A DNA stretch of 50,520 nt from an uncultured Bacteroidia bacterium (GTDB taxonomy: Bacteria > Bacteroidota > Bacteroidia > J057 > CALDDN01): the NCBI GenBank assembly GCA_937936615.1, contig CALDDN010000009.1, positions 1-50,520 on the forward strand, given 5' to 3'. The position numbers were made by a program, and so were the translations under genes. Shown here one piece after another: positions 38,859-47,880 of this stretch. Each line of letters opens with the position of its first letter. The first letter of the stretch is position 1. The notes under the pieces were generated by a model, which had not been told where the DNA came from, did not search any database, and saw nothing but the letters and a program-made list of their open reading frames with translations.

Positions 38859-41800
38859 ATGATGATGTGTATGGCACGAACGAGACGACTCGACTCCGGT
38901 CGCCTGCGGGTGCTTGGCTTGCTTCTGGTGCTTGTTGCGCTGGCTCAGACGGGGCTGGCCCAGCTCAGTCCCTTCCACCGCGTGTTCAGCACGGTGAACG
39001 GGGATGTCGGTCAATGCGCTGCTCCTACGGCCGATGGCGGCTTCGTGGTGATCAGCAATTCCATCAACCCGGGCCTTATTCCCAACCCCTTTAACGTGGA
39101 TGTCGACCCGGTAGCCACCCGTTTCGATGCGGCGGGCGAGATCGTCTATTCCAAGGCCCTGGTCTCGCAGCTGGGCGACGGCAACCCCGTGCTCGAAGTG
39201 CCCCGCAGCGTGACTCAAACGCCGGACGGGGGCTTCATCGTCGTAGGTTTTGCCTACACCTTCAATGCCCAAAATCAGGTCGTGGTCATGCCGGGCTTCA
39301 TTACCAAGATCGATGCCCAGCTCAATACCGAGCTGTCGGTGCTGATGAACGCTCAGGGCGGCGGCTTCCAGCCCCGCAAGGTACTCTACAACCCCGCCGA
39401 CAACAGCATTCTGATCGTAGCCAACGTAGGCCTCAACAACCCAGGCGGTCAGCCTACCAACCGCATTGTACTCTACAAGCACGATGCCACAACCTTGGGG
39501 CTGCTCTGGGTGCGCGCGCTCATTGGCGCAGCTGCCAGCAACGAATTTCCGTTCGATGCTGTGATCGAAGACCGAGGCTACGCCATTGTGGGGCTGACGA
39601 CGCTCAACGGCAACGAAGACCCCCTGCTGGTGCGCATCGACCTGGAGGGCAACGTGCGATCGATGACCGTCTACCCCGACGAGCAGAACGGTGTGGCCCT
39701 GGGCGTGGCCCGGGCAGCCGACGGTACGCTGGGCATTGTGGGCCGCACCAACAGCAGCGGCGTGATGCAGGGCTTTGTCATGCAGGTCGATCAAGAGAAC
39801 CAGCCGCTGGAAGCCTTTCAGGTGGGCGGCGGTGTGTTCACCGATTTCATTTCCTGCCACTTCGACCGCGCCGGCAATCTGCTGGCTTTCGGATATGACT
39901 CGACCTCGGCCGCCCGCCGCTGGGACATGGTGGCCGCCAGCATAAACGTGCCGCGGCGCACCATCAACTGGATCAACGTCTATGGTGGCACCAACACCGA
40001 ACGGGCCGGCATCCTGGTAGGGGGTGTCAACATGGGCCGGTCGGCCGCGCTGGCGGGCGACCGCTTTGTGTGGGCTGGGCCGACCAACAGCTACACCACC
40101 GAGCGTAATCAGGACATGCATGCCGTGCTCATGGGTGCCGACGGCCAGAGTGGCTGCCAGCAGCAGGCTATGATGGGCGTGCGGCCCCGCACCTGGGTTT
40201 TTGATGTCGTACCCCTCCAATTTCAGACGGCGAATCTGGGGGGTATTCAGCTGGGGCTGCTTTTCGGCGGATCGGCTCCCTACGTTTACGGCGGGCGCGA
40301 CGTGTGCAGCGGCGAATGCAATGCCGTCTTTACGGTCGAATCCCGTTCGCCGCTCTGCTTTGGCGATGAGGACGGCTTCATTTTGGCCTCGGAAGTGCTG
40401 GATGACGATGCCACCTACCGCCTTTTTCTGGATGATCAGCTGGTGGCCGAGCAGGAGAACGGCTTCTTTGGTACCCTGCCGCCGGGCAACTACCGGATTG
40501 AAATCGAATACGGCAACGGCTGCCGGGCGGTCTTCCGCCGCGAACTGGCCGCACCCGCCCGCATCGAAGTCGACGAGCTGATCGTCAATGCCTCGGGTCC
40601 CAACAACGCCGACGGTGCCATTGTCGTGCAGGCCCGCGGCGGCCGCCCGCCCTATGCCTACAGCCTCGATGGTGGCGATCCCAATCAGGAGGGCATCTTC
40701 GAAGGCCTGCTGCCCGGCTTCTATTCCGTCGAAGTGCAGGACGCCAACGGCTGCACCGAGACTTTTACCTATGAGGTCAAAGTCGAGGGCGACGGCTGCA
40801 CAATCGATGTGCGCATCATTGCCCTGCCGCCCAGCTGCCCGGGTGATGCCAACGGCGAGATTGCCGTCGTACCGGCTACGGGCACCCCGCCCTATCTCTA
40901 TTTCATCATCAGCGCAACGCGCAACGAGCAGGTCGAGGACGAGGGTGCCGTAAGCTTCACCGACCTGCCCGCTGGCGAATACCGCATCCGTGTTCTGGAC
41001 CGTGAGTCCTGCGAGTTCGATACGACGATTTTTCTCGAAACGAGCGACCCGCTTTTCATCAGCCGCACCCAGCTGCTGCAGATTCCGGGCTGTACCACCC
41101 CGACGGGCAGCTTCCTTGTCGAAGCCGAAGGCGGCCAGCAGCCCTACACCTTCGCTCTGCTGCTCGATGGCCGCCCCATCCGCTCGCAGGATAACGGCCG
41201 CTTCGAAAACCTGGCTGCCGGTGTCTACACTGCCCTGGTCATCGATGCCAACGGTTGCCGCGCCGAAACGGAATTCGTGCTGCGGGCCGAAACCGACCTG
41301 CGTCCCCTTGCCTTGGACGTGCGCAACGTAAGCTGCTTCGGCGAGGCCGACGGCTCGATTTCGATTGTAGCCCAGGGTGGCCAGCCTCCCTACCGCTACC
41401 AGCTCAACCAGAATCCGCCGCAGGCGACAGGCTCCTTTACCGACCTCGAAGCTGGAGCCTATACGGTGCGCATTATCGACGGTGCGGGCTGTGAATTCGT
41501 CGAGTCGGTGGTCATCAACCAGCCCGCCGAGCTGACCATCGGCCCCGAAGTCGAGACGATCCGCTGCTTTGGCGACCGCGGTTCGATCGTCGTCGGTGCC
41601 AGCGGCGGCACTGGCCCCTACCGCTACAGCCTCAATGACCCCGAAAATCTGGGCGATAACAATGTATTTACAGCCCTGACTGCGGGAACGTACGATGTCT
41701 ATGTAGGCGATGCCAACGGCTGCATCGTTACCGAACGCGTGGTGCTGACCGAACCTTCGGCCATCGTCGTTGAGTCGGTGGTTGCCGAGGGAACACCCTG

Positions 41801-44800
41801 CGGGGTGAGCAATGGCCGGCTGTTTATCGTGGCCTCGGGTGGAGCGGGTGTGCTGGAATACAGCATCGACGGTGGCCGCACCTGGAATCGCGCCAGTGTC
41901 TTTACGGACCTGAACGCGGGAGTCTACAGCGTAGTCGTTCGCGATGAGAACGGCTGCCTGAGCACGCCCCGCGCCGAAACGGTGCCTCAGGAAGGCGGAC
42001 TGGAGCTTGTCGTTGTGGAAGTGGGTGAGCCCAGCTGCCCGGGCGTGGCCGATGGATTCCTGCTGGTGGAAGCTCGGACGGGTACGCGCCCCTTTGAATT
42101 CTCGATCGACGGTGGCGAGACCTGGATTACCGATGGCCTCTTCGATGACCTGGAAGCCGGCCTCTACGTTGTTCAGGTGCGCGACCGCGAGGGCTGTCTC
42201 GGTCAGCTGGAGGTCGAACTCGAAGCCCCGCAGGGTATCGAGCTTTCGATCGAATCGCAGGCCCCGGGTTGCGGCGCGTCCGACGGCCAGATTATGGCCC
42301 AGGCCCGCGGCGGCTCGTTCCCCTACCGCTACGAACTGATTTTCCGGGGTAATGTGGTTGCTCGTAGCGACGACGGCAACTTCGGCGAGCTGGCCGAAGG
42401 TACCTACCTGGTGCGTGCTATCGACAGTCAGGGCTGCTCGAACGAATCCGAGGTGGTGCTGGCCAACCAGACCGATTACAATGTACAGGTCGACGTACAG
42501 CCGGCCCGCTGCGCTGGACAGGCTTCGGGCATCGCCCTCGTTCGGGTGGTGGGTGCGACGGGTACATTCCAGTTTGCCATCACGGGCCGTCAGTTCCAGC
42601 GCGAGCCGCTGTTCGAAAACCTGGCTGCCGGACGTTACGTGGCCACCGTCCGCGATGAGCGCGGCTGCACCGATACGGCGAGCTTTGTGGTAGACGAAGG
42701 CCCAGCCATCATCTTCAGTGCCCGCGAAACCAACCCCAGCTGCGGAGCCAACGACGGCCGCATCGACATTCAGACCACGGGCGGCACGCCCCCGCTGAGC
42801 TTCGCTGTCGTGCGGGCCGGTCAGGAACCCCGTCCGCAGGACTTCACGGCCAACCGCACCTATACCAACCTGGCCGGTGGGGCCTACGATGTCTACACCC
42901 GCGATGCCCTCGGCTGCCAGACCCTCAACACCGTGCAGCTGCGCGGCAGCCAGCCCGTCAACATTAGCGACATTCAGGTTACCAATCCGGCCTGTGGACA
43001 GACCAACGGCCGGATCGTCATCACGGCAGGTGGTGGCGGTGCGCCCCTGCGCTACTCGATCGATGGCGGCGGCAGCTTCCAGAGCGGCAACACCTTCACC
43101 AACCTGCCCGCAGGTACGTATAATATTGTCGTAAACGACGGGGGCGACTGCACCGCCAGCGAAACACGCACCCTCGTCAGCGCAGCCGACCTGACCTTCA
43201 CCTTCGACCCGACCGCTCCCGAATGCCGCAACCCCAACACGGGCCGCCTGCGCGTGACGGTTACCGGCGGTCAGGCCCCCTACACCTTCTCGCTCGACGG
43301 GGTCAACTTCCAGTCGTCCAGCGATTTCATCAACCTGCCCACGGGCCGTATCCTGGTCTACGCCCGCGACAGCCGTAACTGCATCGATACGGCCACGGCC
43401 GTCATTCCCGGTGCCGGCGGCATCAACATCCAGCCGGTCATCACGCAGCCGACCTGTGCCCAGAACGATAACGGCCGCATCGCCGTGGGCGCATCGGGTG
43501 GTACGGTGCCCTACAGCTTCCGCCTCAACGGACGCGGCGACTTCCAGTTCGGCAACCTCTTTACGAACCTGGCGGTCGGTACCTACATCGTCGAGGTTCG
43601 CGACGACCTGGGCTGCGAGGCCCAGCTGACGGTCGAACTGACCCCCGCCGGTACCCTGAGCATCGACGAAATCATCCCCGAGCAACCCGGCTGCAGTGCC
43701 CAGGACGGAGCGATTACCATAGTGGCCCGCTCGTCGGCCGGCGGCCTGACCTACAGCCTCAACGGCGGCAACTTCACGCCCGACAACCGCTTCGACAACC
43801 TGGCCCAAGGCAGCTACCGCATCGACGTGCGCGATGCCGCCGGCTGCGCCGATGGCCTGACCTACGTGCTGCGGGGCGAGGTGGACTTTGAAGTCAATTT
43901 CGACATCACCCACGTGAGCTGCACCGGCCCGTTTACGGGCGTGGTGCGCATCAACGTCGAGGGTGGCAGCGGCCCCTACCGCTACTCGTTCGACAACGTC
44001 AACTTCGTTTCCAATAACGTCTTCCGCAACCTGGCGGCCGGTACCTACGATTTCTTCGTTCAGGATGCCAGTGGCTGCAGCGGCCAGTTCAGCGCGACCG
44101 TCAACCCCTTTACGCCCATCAGCGTGGAAGCTGTCGTGCTTGAACGGCCGGGCTGTGGCGGCACGCCCACTTCGGGTCGCGTACGCATCGATGCGGCTGG
44201 CGGTGCCGGTCGATTCGAATACTCGATCGACAACGGTCGCACCTTTGTTTCGGAAAACCTCTTTACTGAGCTGCCGGCAGGCAGCTACACCTTCCGGGTG
44301 CGCGATGTCAACGGCTGCGCTGCAAGCCAAACGCCGACCGTTGAACTCATTACCGGCCGTCCGGTGATTGTGCGGCGCTGGGATGCCCGCTTCCCGACCT
44401 GCGGTCAGGCCGATGGCCGCCTCGAAGTGTTCGTAGACGACCTCAACGGCGAGCTTGACTACGAGTTCTCGGTCGACGGGGGGGCCAGCTGGCAGACCTC
44501 GAACGTCATCGAAAACCTGCGCGGTGCCGTCTATCAAGGGGCCATTCGCAATCAGGACGGCTGCCGCTTCGATACCACGTTCTACCTGCCCGGTATGGGT
44601 ACCTTCGAGATTGTGGCCGATGTCCAGAATGTACGCTGCAACGGTGGAAGCGATGGCCGCATTACCCTCTCGGCTCCTGCGGCCCAAGGCCCCCTCTTCT
44701 ATGAAGTGCAGGGCGTGGACTTTGGCACCAATCCCGTTTTTGAAAACATCGCCGCCGGTATCTACACGGTTTTTGTAACCGAAATCGACCGCGTCTGCGT

Positions 44801-47063
44801 GGTCATGTCCCAGGTAACGGTCAGTCAGCCGGACTCGATCGTACTGACCGCCGACCTGCGTCCGGCCACCTGCCCGGGCCGTCCCGATGGCGGTTTCACC
44901 CTCTCGGCGAGGGGCGGGGTTGGCCCCTACCGCTACTCGATCGATGGCGGGCCTTTCAATACGGGCACCGTCTTCAACAACCTGGCTAGCGGCACCTACG
45001 CCGTCCGTGTGCAGGACGCCAACGGCTGCGTCGTCGGCCGGAATGTGGAACTGGCTTCGGGGCCGGGCGTTAAAGTGCCCGAAGTCTTTGTAGTCTTCCC
45101 GCGCTGCAACGGCGTGAACAACGGCCGCGCCCGCATCCGCGTTCAGGGCGGCAGCAGCCCCTTCGAGTACTCGCTCAATGGTCAGGACTTCCAGACCGAC
45201 CCCATTTTCCGTAACCTGGCACCCGGAACCTACACGGCTTTTGTCCGCGACTCCCGCGGCTGCGGTGTGCTCAATCCGCAAACTTTTGAACTGGTGCCCG
45301 AAATCGGCGACTTCATCGAATCGGTCGATATCGAAACCGCCAGCTGCGACAGCAACGCCACAGCCACTCTGCGGATCAATGTCCGTGCGCTGGGCACCAC
45401 CTTTGCCCTCGACAGCGGCGCGTTCGGCCCCAGCAACACCTTCCGCGACCTGGCCCCGGGCACCTACACCGTCCGCGCCCGTTCGGAAATCGGCTGCCTG
45501 GCCTCGCGCGAGGTTACGATCGATGCCCCCGCCCAGCTGAACATCCTGTCCGCTGTGCAAAGCTCGCCCACCTGCGCGGGCCTGGCCGACGGCTCGATCC
45601 GCGTGGAAGCCACCACCGAGGCAGGGCTGAGCCTGAGCTATTCGGCCGACGGCGAGAACTACCAGGAAAGCAATGTCCTGACCGGCCTTTCGGCTGGCTC
45701 GTACCTGGTGCGCGTGCGCAACAGCGCGGGCTGCCAGGCCGAAACGACGGTCGTAGTCGTCAACCCCGAGGAGCTGCTCATCCGCAACCTGCGCCTGCGC
45801 CAGCCCACGTGTCCGGGCGGTACCGACGGTGCCCTCAACATCATCGCGACCGGCGGCACGGGTGAGCTGACCTACGCCCTCAACGGCGGTGCGCCTCAGC
45901 CCGAGCCGATCTTCGTCGACCTGGTGCCGGGCACCTACCGCGTGAGCGTCCGCGATGCCAACGGCTGCGAAACGACCCGCGAAGTTCGCGTGGAGGCACC
46001 GCCAGCACTGGGCATCAGCCTCATCCGCACCAACCCCAGCAACCGCACCGGCACCAATGGCCGCATCGTTGTCGAGGTGGCTGGCGGCATCGGCGAATCG
46101 TTTACTTATTCGCTCAACGGAGGCGCGTTCACCTCCTCAAATCTGTTCGAGAACCTGACGGCGGGAACCTACCGCGTAAGGGTGCGCACGCTCGAAGGCT
46201 GTGAAGCAGAAGCTACGGTCGTGCTGACGCACGAGCCGCGCGAACGTTGCGAGGCTCCGGACGACCTGACGGTCGTCAACACCTCGGGCCGCACAGCCGA
46301 GCTGACCTGGACGGGCGTGCCGGGTGCCCTTGGCTACACCGTCCGCTACCGCATCAACAACACCGACCCGTGGACGGAAGTCAGCAGCCCCACCACCCGC
46401 ACCACGATAACGGGCCTGCGCCCTGAAACGGGCTACGACTTCCAGGTGCGTAGCGAATGCGGCCCGGGTGAGTCGTCGGCCTGGAGTGGTCCGGCCCAGC
46501 AGACCACCCGTGAAGCCTGCGGCAGTCCGCTCGATGTCAGCTTCGAAGCCGAAGCCCGCCGCCTGATCCTCACCTGGCCGGGTGTGGCCGAGGCCACGCG
46601 CTACCAGATCGCCTGGCGGGCCGCCGGTACCGGCTGGACGACGGCAACCCTGCCGACCAACACGCCCCGCTTTGTCATCGAGGGCCTCAGCCCCGACACC
46701 GAGTACACCATCCGCGTGCGCTCGCTCTGCAACGACCAGATCTCGTCGTGGACGCGCTTCTACACCGTGCGCACGCAGGCCCAACGCCTCGCAGCGACCC
46801 AAGCGGCGGCGGCTTTCAGCCTGAGCGTCTACCCCAACCCGAACCGTGGCCGCTTTGTGGTGGCCCTGGAAACGGAGCAGTCCGGCCTGGCCGAACTGAC
46901 GCTTACCGACCTGAACGGCCGCCAGCTGGTGCGCCAGTCGGCTGAGCTGCTGGCGGGCCGCAGCGAGCTGCCCGTCGAACTGGAGGGCATCAGCGCGGGA
47001 GTCTATCTGCTGCGCGTCAGCACGGGAGGCCGCGTACAGACGCAAAAACTGATTGTTGAGTAA
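38859..47063 (+). CDS. Giant SprB-repeat surface adhesin with T9SS tail
   Basis: A 2734-residue exported protein. A signal peptide (about residues 1-35, LRVLGLLLVLVALAQTGLAQ) leads into an N-terminal region of about 450 residues with 'TPDGGFIVVG'-type blades. Residues about 486-2461 contain 25 degenerate repeats of about 79 residues with the SprB-like pattern [PS]xCxGxxDGxxxxxAxGGxxPYxYSxDGG, then FxNLxAGxYxVxVRDxxGC. Two fibronectin type III domains (about 2464-2645) and a type A T9SS sorting domain (SLSVYPNPNRGRFVVALE to the final KLIVE) follow. SprB itself is the gliding-motility adhesin of Flavobacterium; proteins with this domain are transported by T9SS and displayed on the surface. No gld or spr motility genes are nearby, so adhesion rather than gliding can be claimed. 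The first of three adjacent ATGs is taken. Confidence 0.93.
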   Translation: MMMCMARTRRLDSGRLRVLGLLLVLVALAQTGLAQLSPFHRVFSTVNGDVGQCAAPTADGGFVVISNSINPGLIPNPFNVDVDPVATRFDAAGEIVYSKALVSQLGDGNPVLEVPRSVTQTPDGGFIVVGFAYTFNAQNQVVVMPGFITKIDAQLNTELSVLMNAQGGGFQPRKVLYNPADNSILIVANVGLNNPGGQPTNRIVLYKHDATTLGLLWVRALIGAAASNEFPFDAVIEDRGYAIVGLTTLNGNEDPLLVRIDLEGNVRSMTVYPDEQNGVALGVARAADGTLGIVGRTNSSGVMQGFVMQVDQENQPLEAFQVGGGVFTDFISCHFDRAGNLLAFGYDSTSAARRWDMVAASINVPRRTINWINVYGGTNTERAGILVGGVNMGRSAALAGDRFVWAGPTNSYTTERNQDMHAVLMGADGQSGCQQQAMMGVRPRTWVFDVVPLQFQTANLGGIQLGLLFGGSAPYVYGGRDVCSGECNAVFTVESRSPLCFGDEDGFILASEVLDDDATYRLFLDDQLVAEQENGFFGTLPPGNYRIEIEYGNGCRAVFRRELAAPARIEVDELIVNASGPNNADGAIVVQARGGRPPYAYSLDGGDPNQEGIFEGLLPGFYSVEVQDANGCTETFTYEVKVEGDGCTIDVRIIALPPSCPGDANGEIAVVPATGTPPYLYFIISATRNEQVEDEGAVSFTDLPAGEYRIRVLDRESCEFDTTIFLETSDPLFISRTQLLQIPGCTTPTGSFLVEAEGGQQPYTFALLLDGRPIRSQDNGRFENLAAGVYTALVIDANGCRAETEFVLRAETDLRPLALDVRNVSCFGEADGSISIVAQGGQPPYRYQLNQNPPQATGSFTDLEAGAYTVRIIDGAGCEFVESVVINQPAELTIGPEVETIRCFGDRGSIVVGASGGTGPYRYSLNDPENLGDNNVFTALTAGTYDVYVGDANGCIVTERVVLTEPSAIVVESVVAEGTPCGVSNGRLFIVASGGAGVLEYSIDGGRTWNRASVFTDLNAGVYSVVVRDENGCLSTPRAETVPQEGGLELVVVEVGEPSCPGVADGFLLVEARTGTRPFEFSIDGGETWITDGLFDDLEAGLYVVQVRDREGCLGQLEVELEAPQGIELSIESQAPGCGASDGQIMAQARGGSFPYRYELIFRGNVVARSDDGNFGELAEGTYLVRAIDSQGCSNESEVVLANQTDYNVQVDVQPARCAGQASGIALVRVVGATGTFQFAITGRQFQREPLFENLAAGRYVATVRDERGCTDTASFVVDEGPAIIFSARETNPSCGANDGRIDIQTTGGTPPLSFAVVRAGQEPRPQDFTANRTYTNLAGGAYDVYTRDALGCQTLNTVQLRGSQPVNISDIQVTNPACGQTNGRIVITAGGGGAPLRYSIDGGGSFQSGNTFTNLPAGTYNIVVNDGGDCTASETRTLVSAADLTFTFDPTAPECRNPNTGRLRVTVTGGQAPYTFSLDGVNFQSSSDFINLPTGRILVYARDSRNCIDTATAVIPGAGGINIQPVITQPTCAQNDNGRIAVGASGGTVPYSFRLNGRGDFQFGNLFTNLAVGTYIVEVRDDLGCEAQLTVELTPAGTLSIDEIIPEQPGCSAQDGAITIVARSSAGGLTYSLNGGNFTPDNRFDNLAQGSYRIDVRDAAGCADGLTYVLRGEVDFEVNFDITHVSCTGPFTGVVRINVEGGSGPYRYSFDNVNFVSNNVFRNLAAGTYDFFVQDASGCSGQFSATVNPFTPISVEAVVLERPGCGGTPTSGRVRIDAAGGAGRFEYSIDNGRTFVSENLFTELPAGSYTFRVRDVNGCAASQTPTVELITGRPVIVRRWDARFPTCGQADGRLEVFVDDLNGELDYEFSVDGGASWQTSNVIENLRGAVYQGAIRNQDGCRFDTTFYLPGMGTFEIVADVQNVRCNGGSDGRITLSAPAAQGPLFYEVQGVDFGTNPVFENIAAGIYTVFVTEIDRVCVVMSQVTVSQPDSIVLTADLRPATCPGRPDGGFTLSARGGVGPYRYSIDGGPFNTGTVFNNLASGTYAVRVQDANGCVVGRNVELASGPGVKVPEVFVVFPRCNGVNNGRARIRVQGGSSPFEYSLNGQDFQTDPIFRNLAPGTYTAFVRDSRGCGVLNPQTFELVPEIGDFIESVDIETASCDSNATATLRINVRALGTTFALDSGAFGPSNTFRDLAPGTYTVRARSEIGCLASREVTIDAPAQLNILSAVQSSPTCAGLADGSIRVEATTEAGLSLSYSADGENYQESNVLTGLSAGSYLVRVRNSAGCQAETTVVVVNPEELLIRNLRLRQPTCPGGTDGALNIIATGGTGELTYALNGGAPQPEPIFVDLVPGTYRVSVRDANGCETTREVRVEAPPALGISLIRTNPSNRTGTNGRIVVEVAGGIGESFTYSLNGGAFTSSNLFENLTAGTYRVRVRTLEGCEAEATVVLTHEPRERCEAPDDLTVVNTSGRTAELTWTGVPGALGYTVRYRINNTDPWTEVSSPTTRTTITGLRPETGYDFQVRSECGPGESSAWSGPAQQTTREACGSPLDVSFEAEARRLILTWPGVAEATRYQIAWRAAGTGWTTATLPTNTPRFVIEGLSPDTEYTIRVRSLCNDQISSWTRFYTVRTQAQRLAATQAAAAFSLSVYPNPNRGRFVVALETEQSGLAELTLTDLNGRQLVRQSAELLAGRSELPVELEGISAGVYLLRVSTGGRVQTQKLIVE
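40315..46240 (+). repeat. 25 tandem SprB-like coding repeats
   Basis: Degenerate repeats averaging about 237 bp. Counting the conserved 'NLxAGxYxVxVRDxxGC' block gives 25 units. DNA identity between units is modest except in the block encoding DANGC, so this is old divergence, not recent expansion. Confidence 0.85.
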
Positions 47064-47094
47064 GCCTGCGGGCTGAACCATACATCGCATTGTC

Positions 47095-47129
47095 AACCGC
47101 CGGCAGTTCAAGGCTGCCGGCGGTTTTTT
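47095..47129 (+). terminator. Strong terminator after the adhesin gene
   Basis: A perfect 12-bp stem AACCGCCGGCAG / CTGCCGGCGGTT (47095-47106, 47114-47125) with a 7-nt loop, followed by a T-run; 31 bp after the stop codon. Confidence 0.92.
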
Positions 47130-47445
47130 GTTCTGCCAACCATTGAGCTGGATTGGGGTCGGCCAGTCGCCAGAAGGGAATCGGCTGGCGACTCGTCCCT
47201 CGGTGCGATCGGGCGAAGAAGCCTTCAGGATTGCAGCCACTCCCTCGTCGATTTGGTGTATTCAGGGCTCCATTTTTTAATTTAAAAAAACTTTACTTAA
47301 AAAACAAAGTTTTTAAAGATATAGATATGAATTTTTTGATACATGTAAGCACAAATGCCTAATTTTTCATGTTTATCGAAAGCGAGCGACTGGCTATGTT
47401 TTTTTTCGTAAAATTTGAGCCTGCAACGCTGTAGCCAGCCTGACA
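47130..47445. other. Intergenic region, A+T-rich in its second half
   Basis: About 315 bp without a recognisable gene. It contains an A/T hairpin TTTTTTA / TAAAAAA (47273-47289) and, nearer the next gene, AAAATTTG (47410-47417), a promoter-like box about 28 nt before the ATG at 47446. Confidence 0.5.
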
Positions 47446-47844
47446 ATGCATAATCTTTCAGAAGATAAGTTTGTATACTATGGCGATTCAAACGAGATCG
47501 TTTTGCTAATCGCTTTACTGAACCGTGTATCGCGCATGTTTGCTGAAGAAGAGCAGACCGAGTTCGTGCTCGAAGGTATCCGCCAGGTGAGTGAGAAACT
47601 CGAAGCGGCCTACGCGCCCGGTTCGCCCAATGCCGTCAATTTGGTTCAGTTATCGTTTTCGGAAATCGGTTTTCTGATTCGGATGCTGCTGCGGGCAGCT
47701 GATCTCTACGACCCGGCCCTCTTCAAGGATGATCCGGGCAAGGTGCTCGAAAGTCTGGCCGTCCGCACCGAGATTTCGAATCTGAGCGAAACGCTCATGT
47801 CGTGCAAACGCTCGGACGGTAAGTCGTGGGATTCGGTCTACTGA
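47446..47844 (+). CDS. Small hypothetical protein
   Basis: A 132-residue protein with no signal peptide, membrane segment or motif that I recognise. It appears helical and acidic (VLEGIRQVSEKLEAA, SEIGFLIRMLLRAADLYDPAL), ending CKRSDGKSWDSVY. Its codon use is like that of its neighbours and the frame is clean, which supports a real gene. It ends 36 bp before the DUF6029 gene on the same strand. No function is offered. Confidence 0.6.
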   Translation: MHNLSEDKFVYYGDSNEIVLLIALLNRVSRMFAEEEQTEFVLEGIRQVSEKLEAAYAPGSPNAVNLVQLSFSEIGFLIRMLLRAADLYDPALFKDDPGKVLESLAVRTEISNLSETLMSCKRSDGKSWDSVY

Positions 47845-47869
47845 GACCGACGGATGGGCTTTTGCTGCG

Positions 47870-47877
47870 TACCTTCG
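47870..47877 (+). promoter_or_regulatory. -7-like box abutting the DUF6029 start
   Basis: TACCTTCG-CGC-ATG: TAnnTTYG with 3 nt to the start codon at 47881, the same geometry as at lgt and the BtuF-like gene. Confidence 0.45.
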
Positions 47878-47880
47878 CGC

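Noticed and set aside
38850-45560. A 2236-codon open frame on the minus strand opposite the adhesin gene
   Set aside because: It mirrors the repetitive, G+C-biased adhesin sequence. Its translation has no signal, domain or plausible start, whereas the plus strand encodes a complete domain series.
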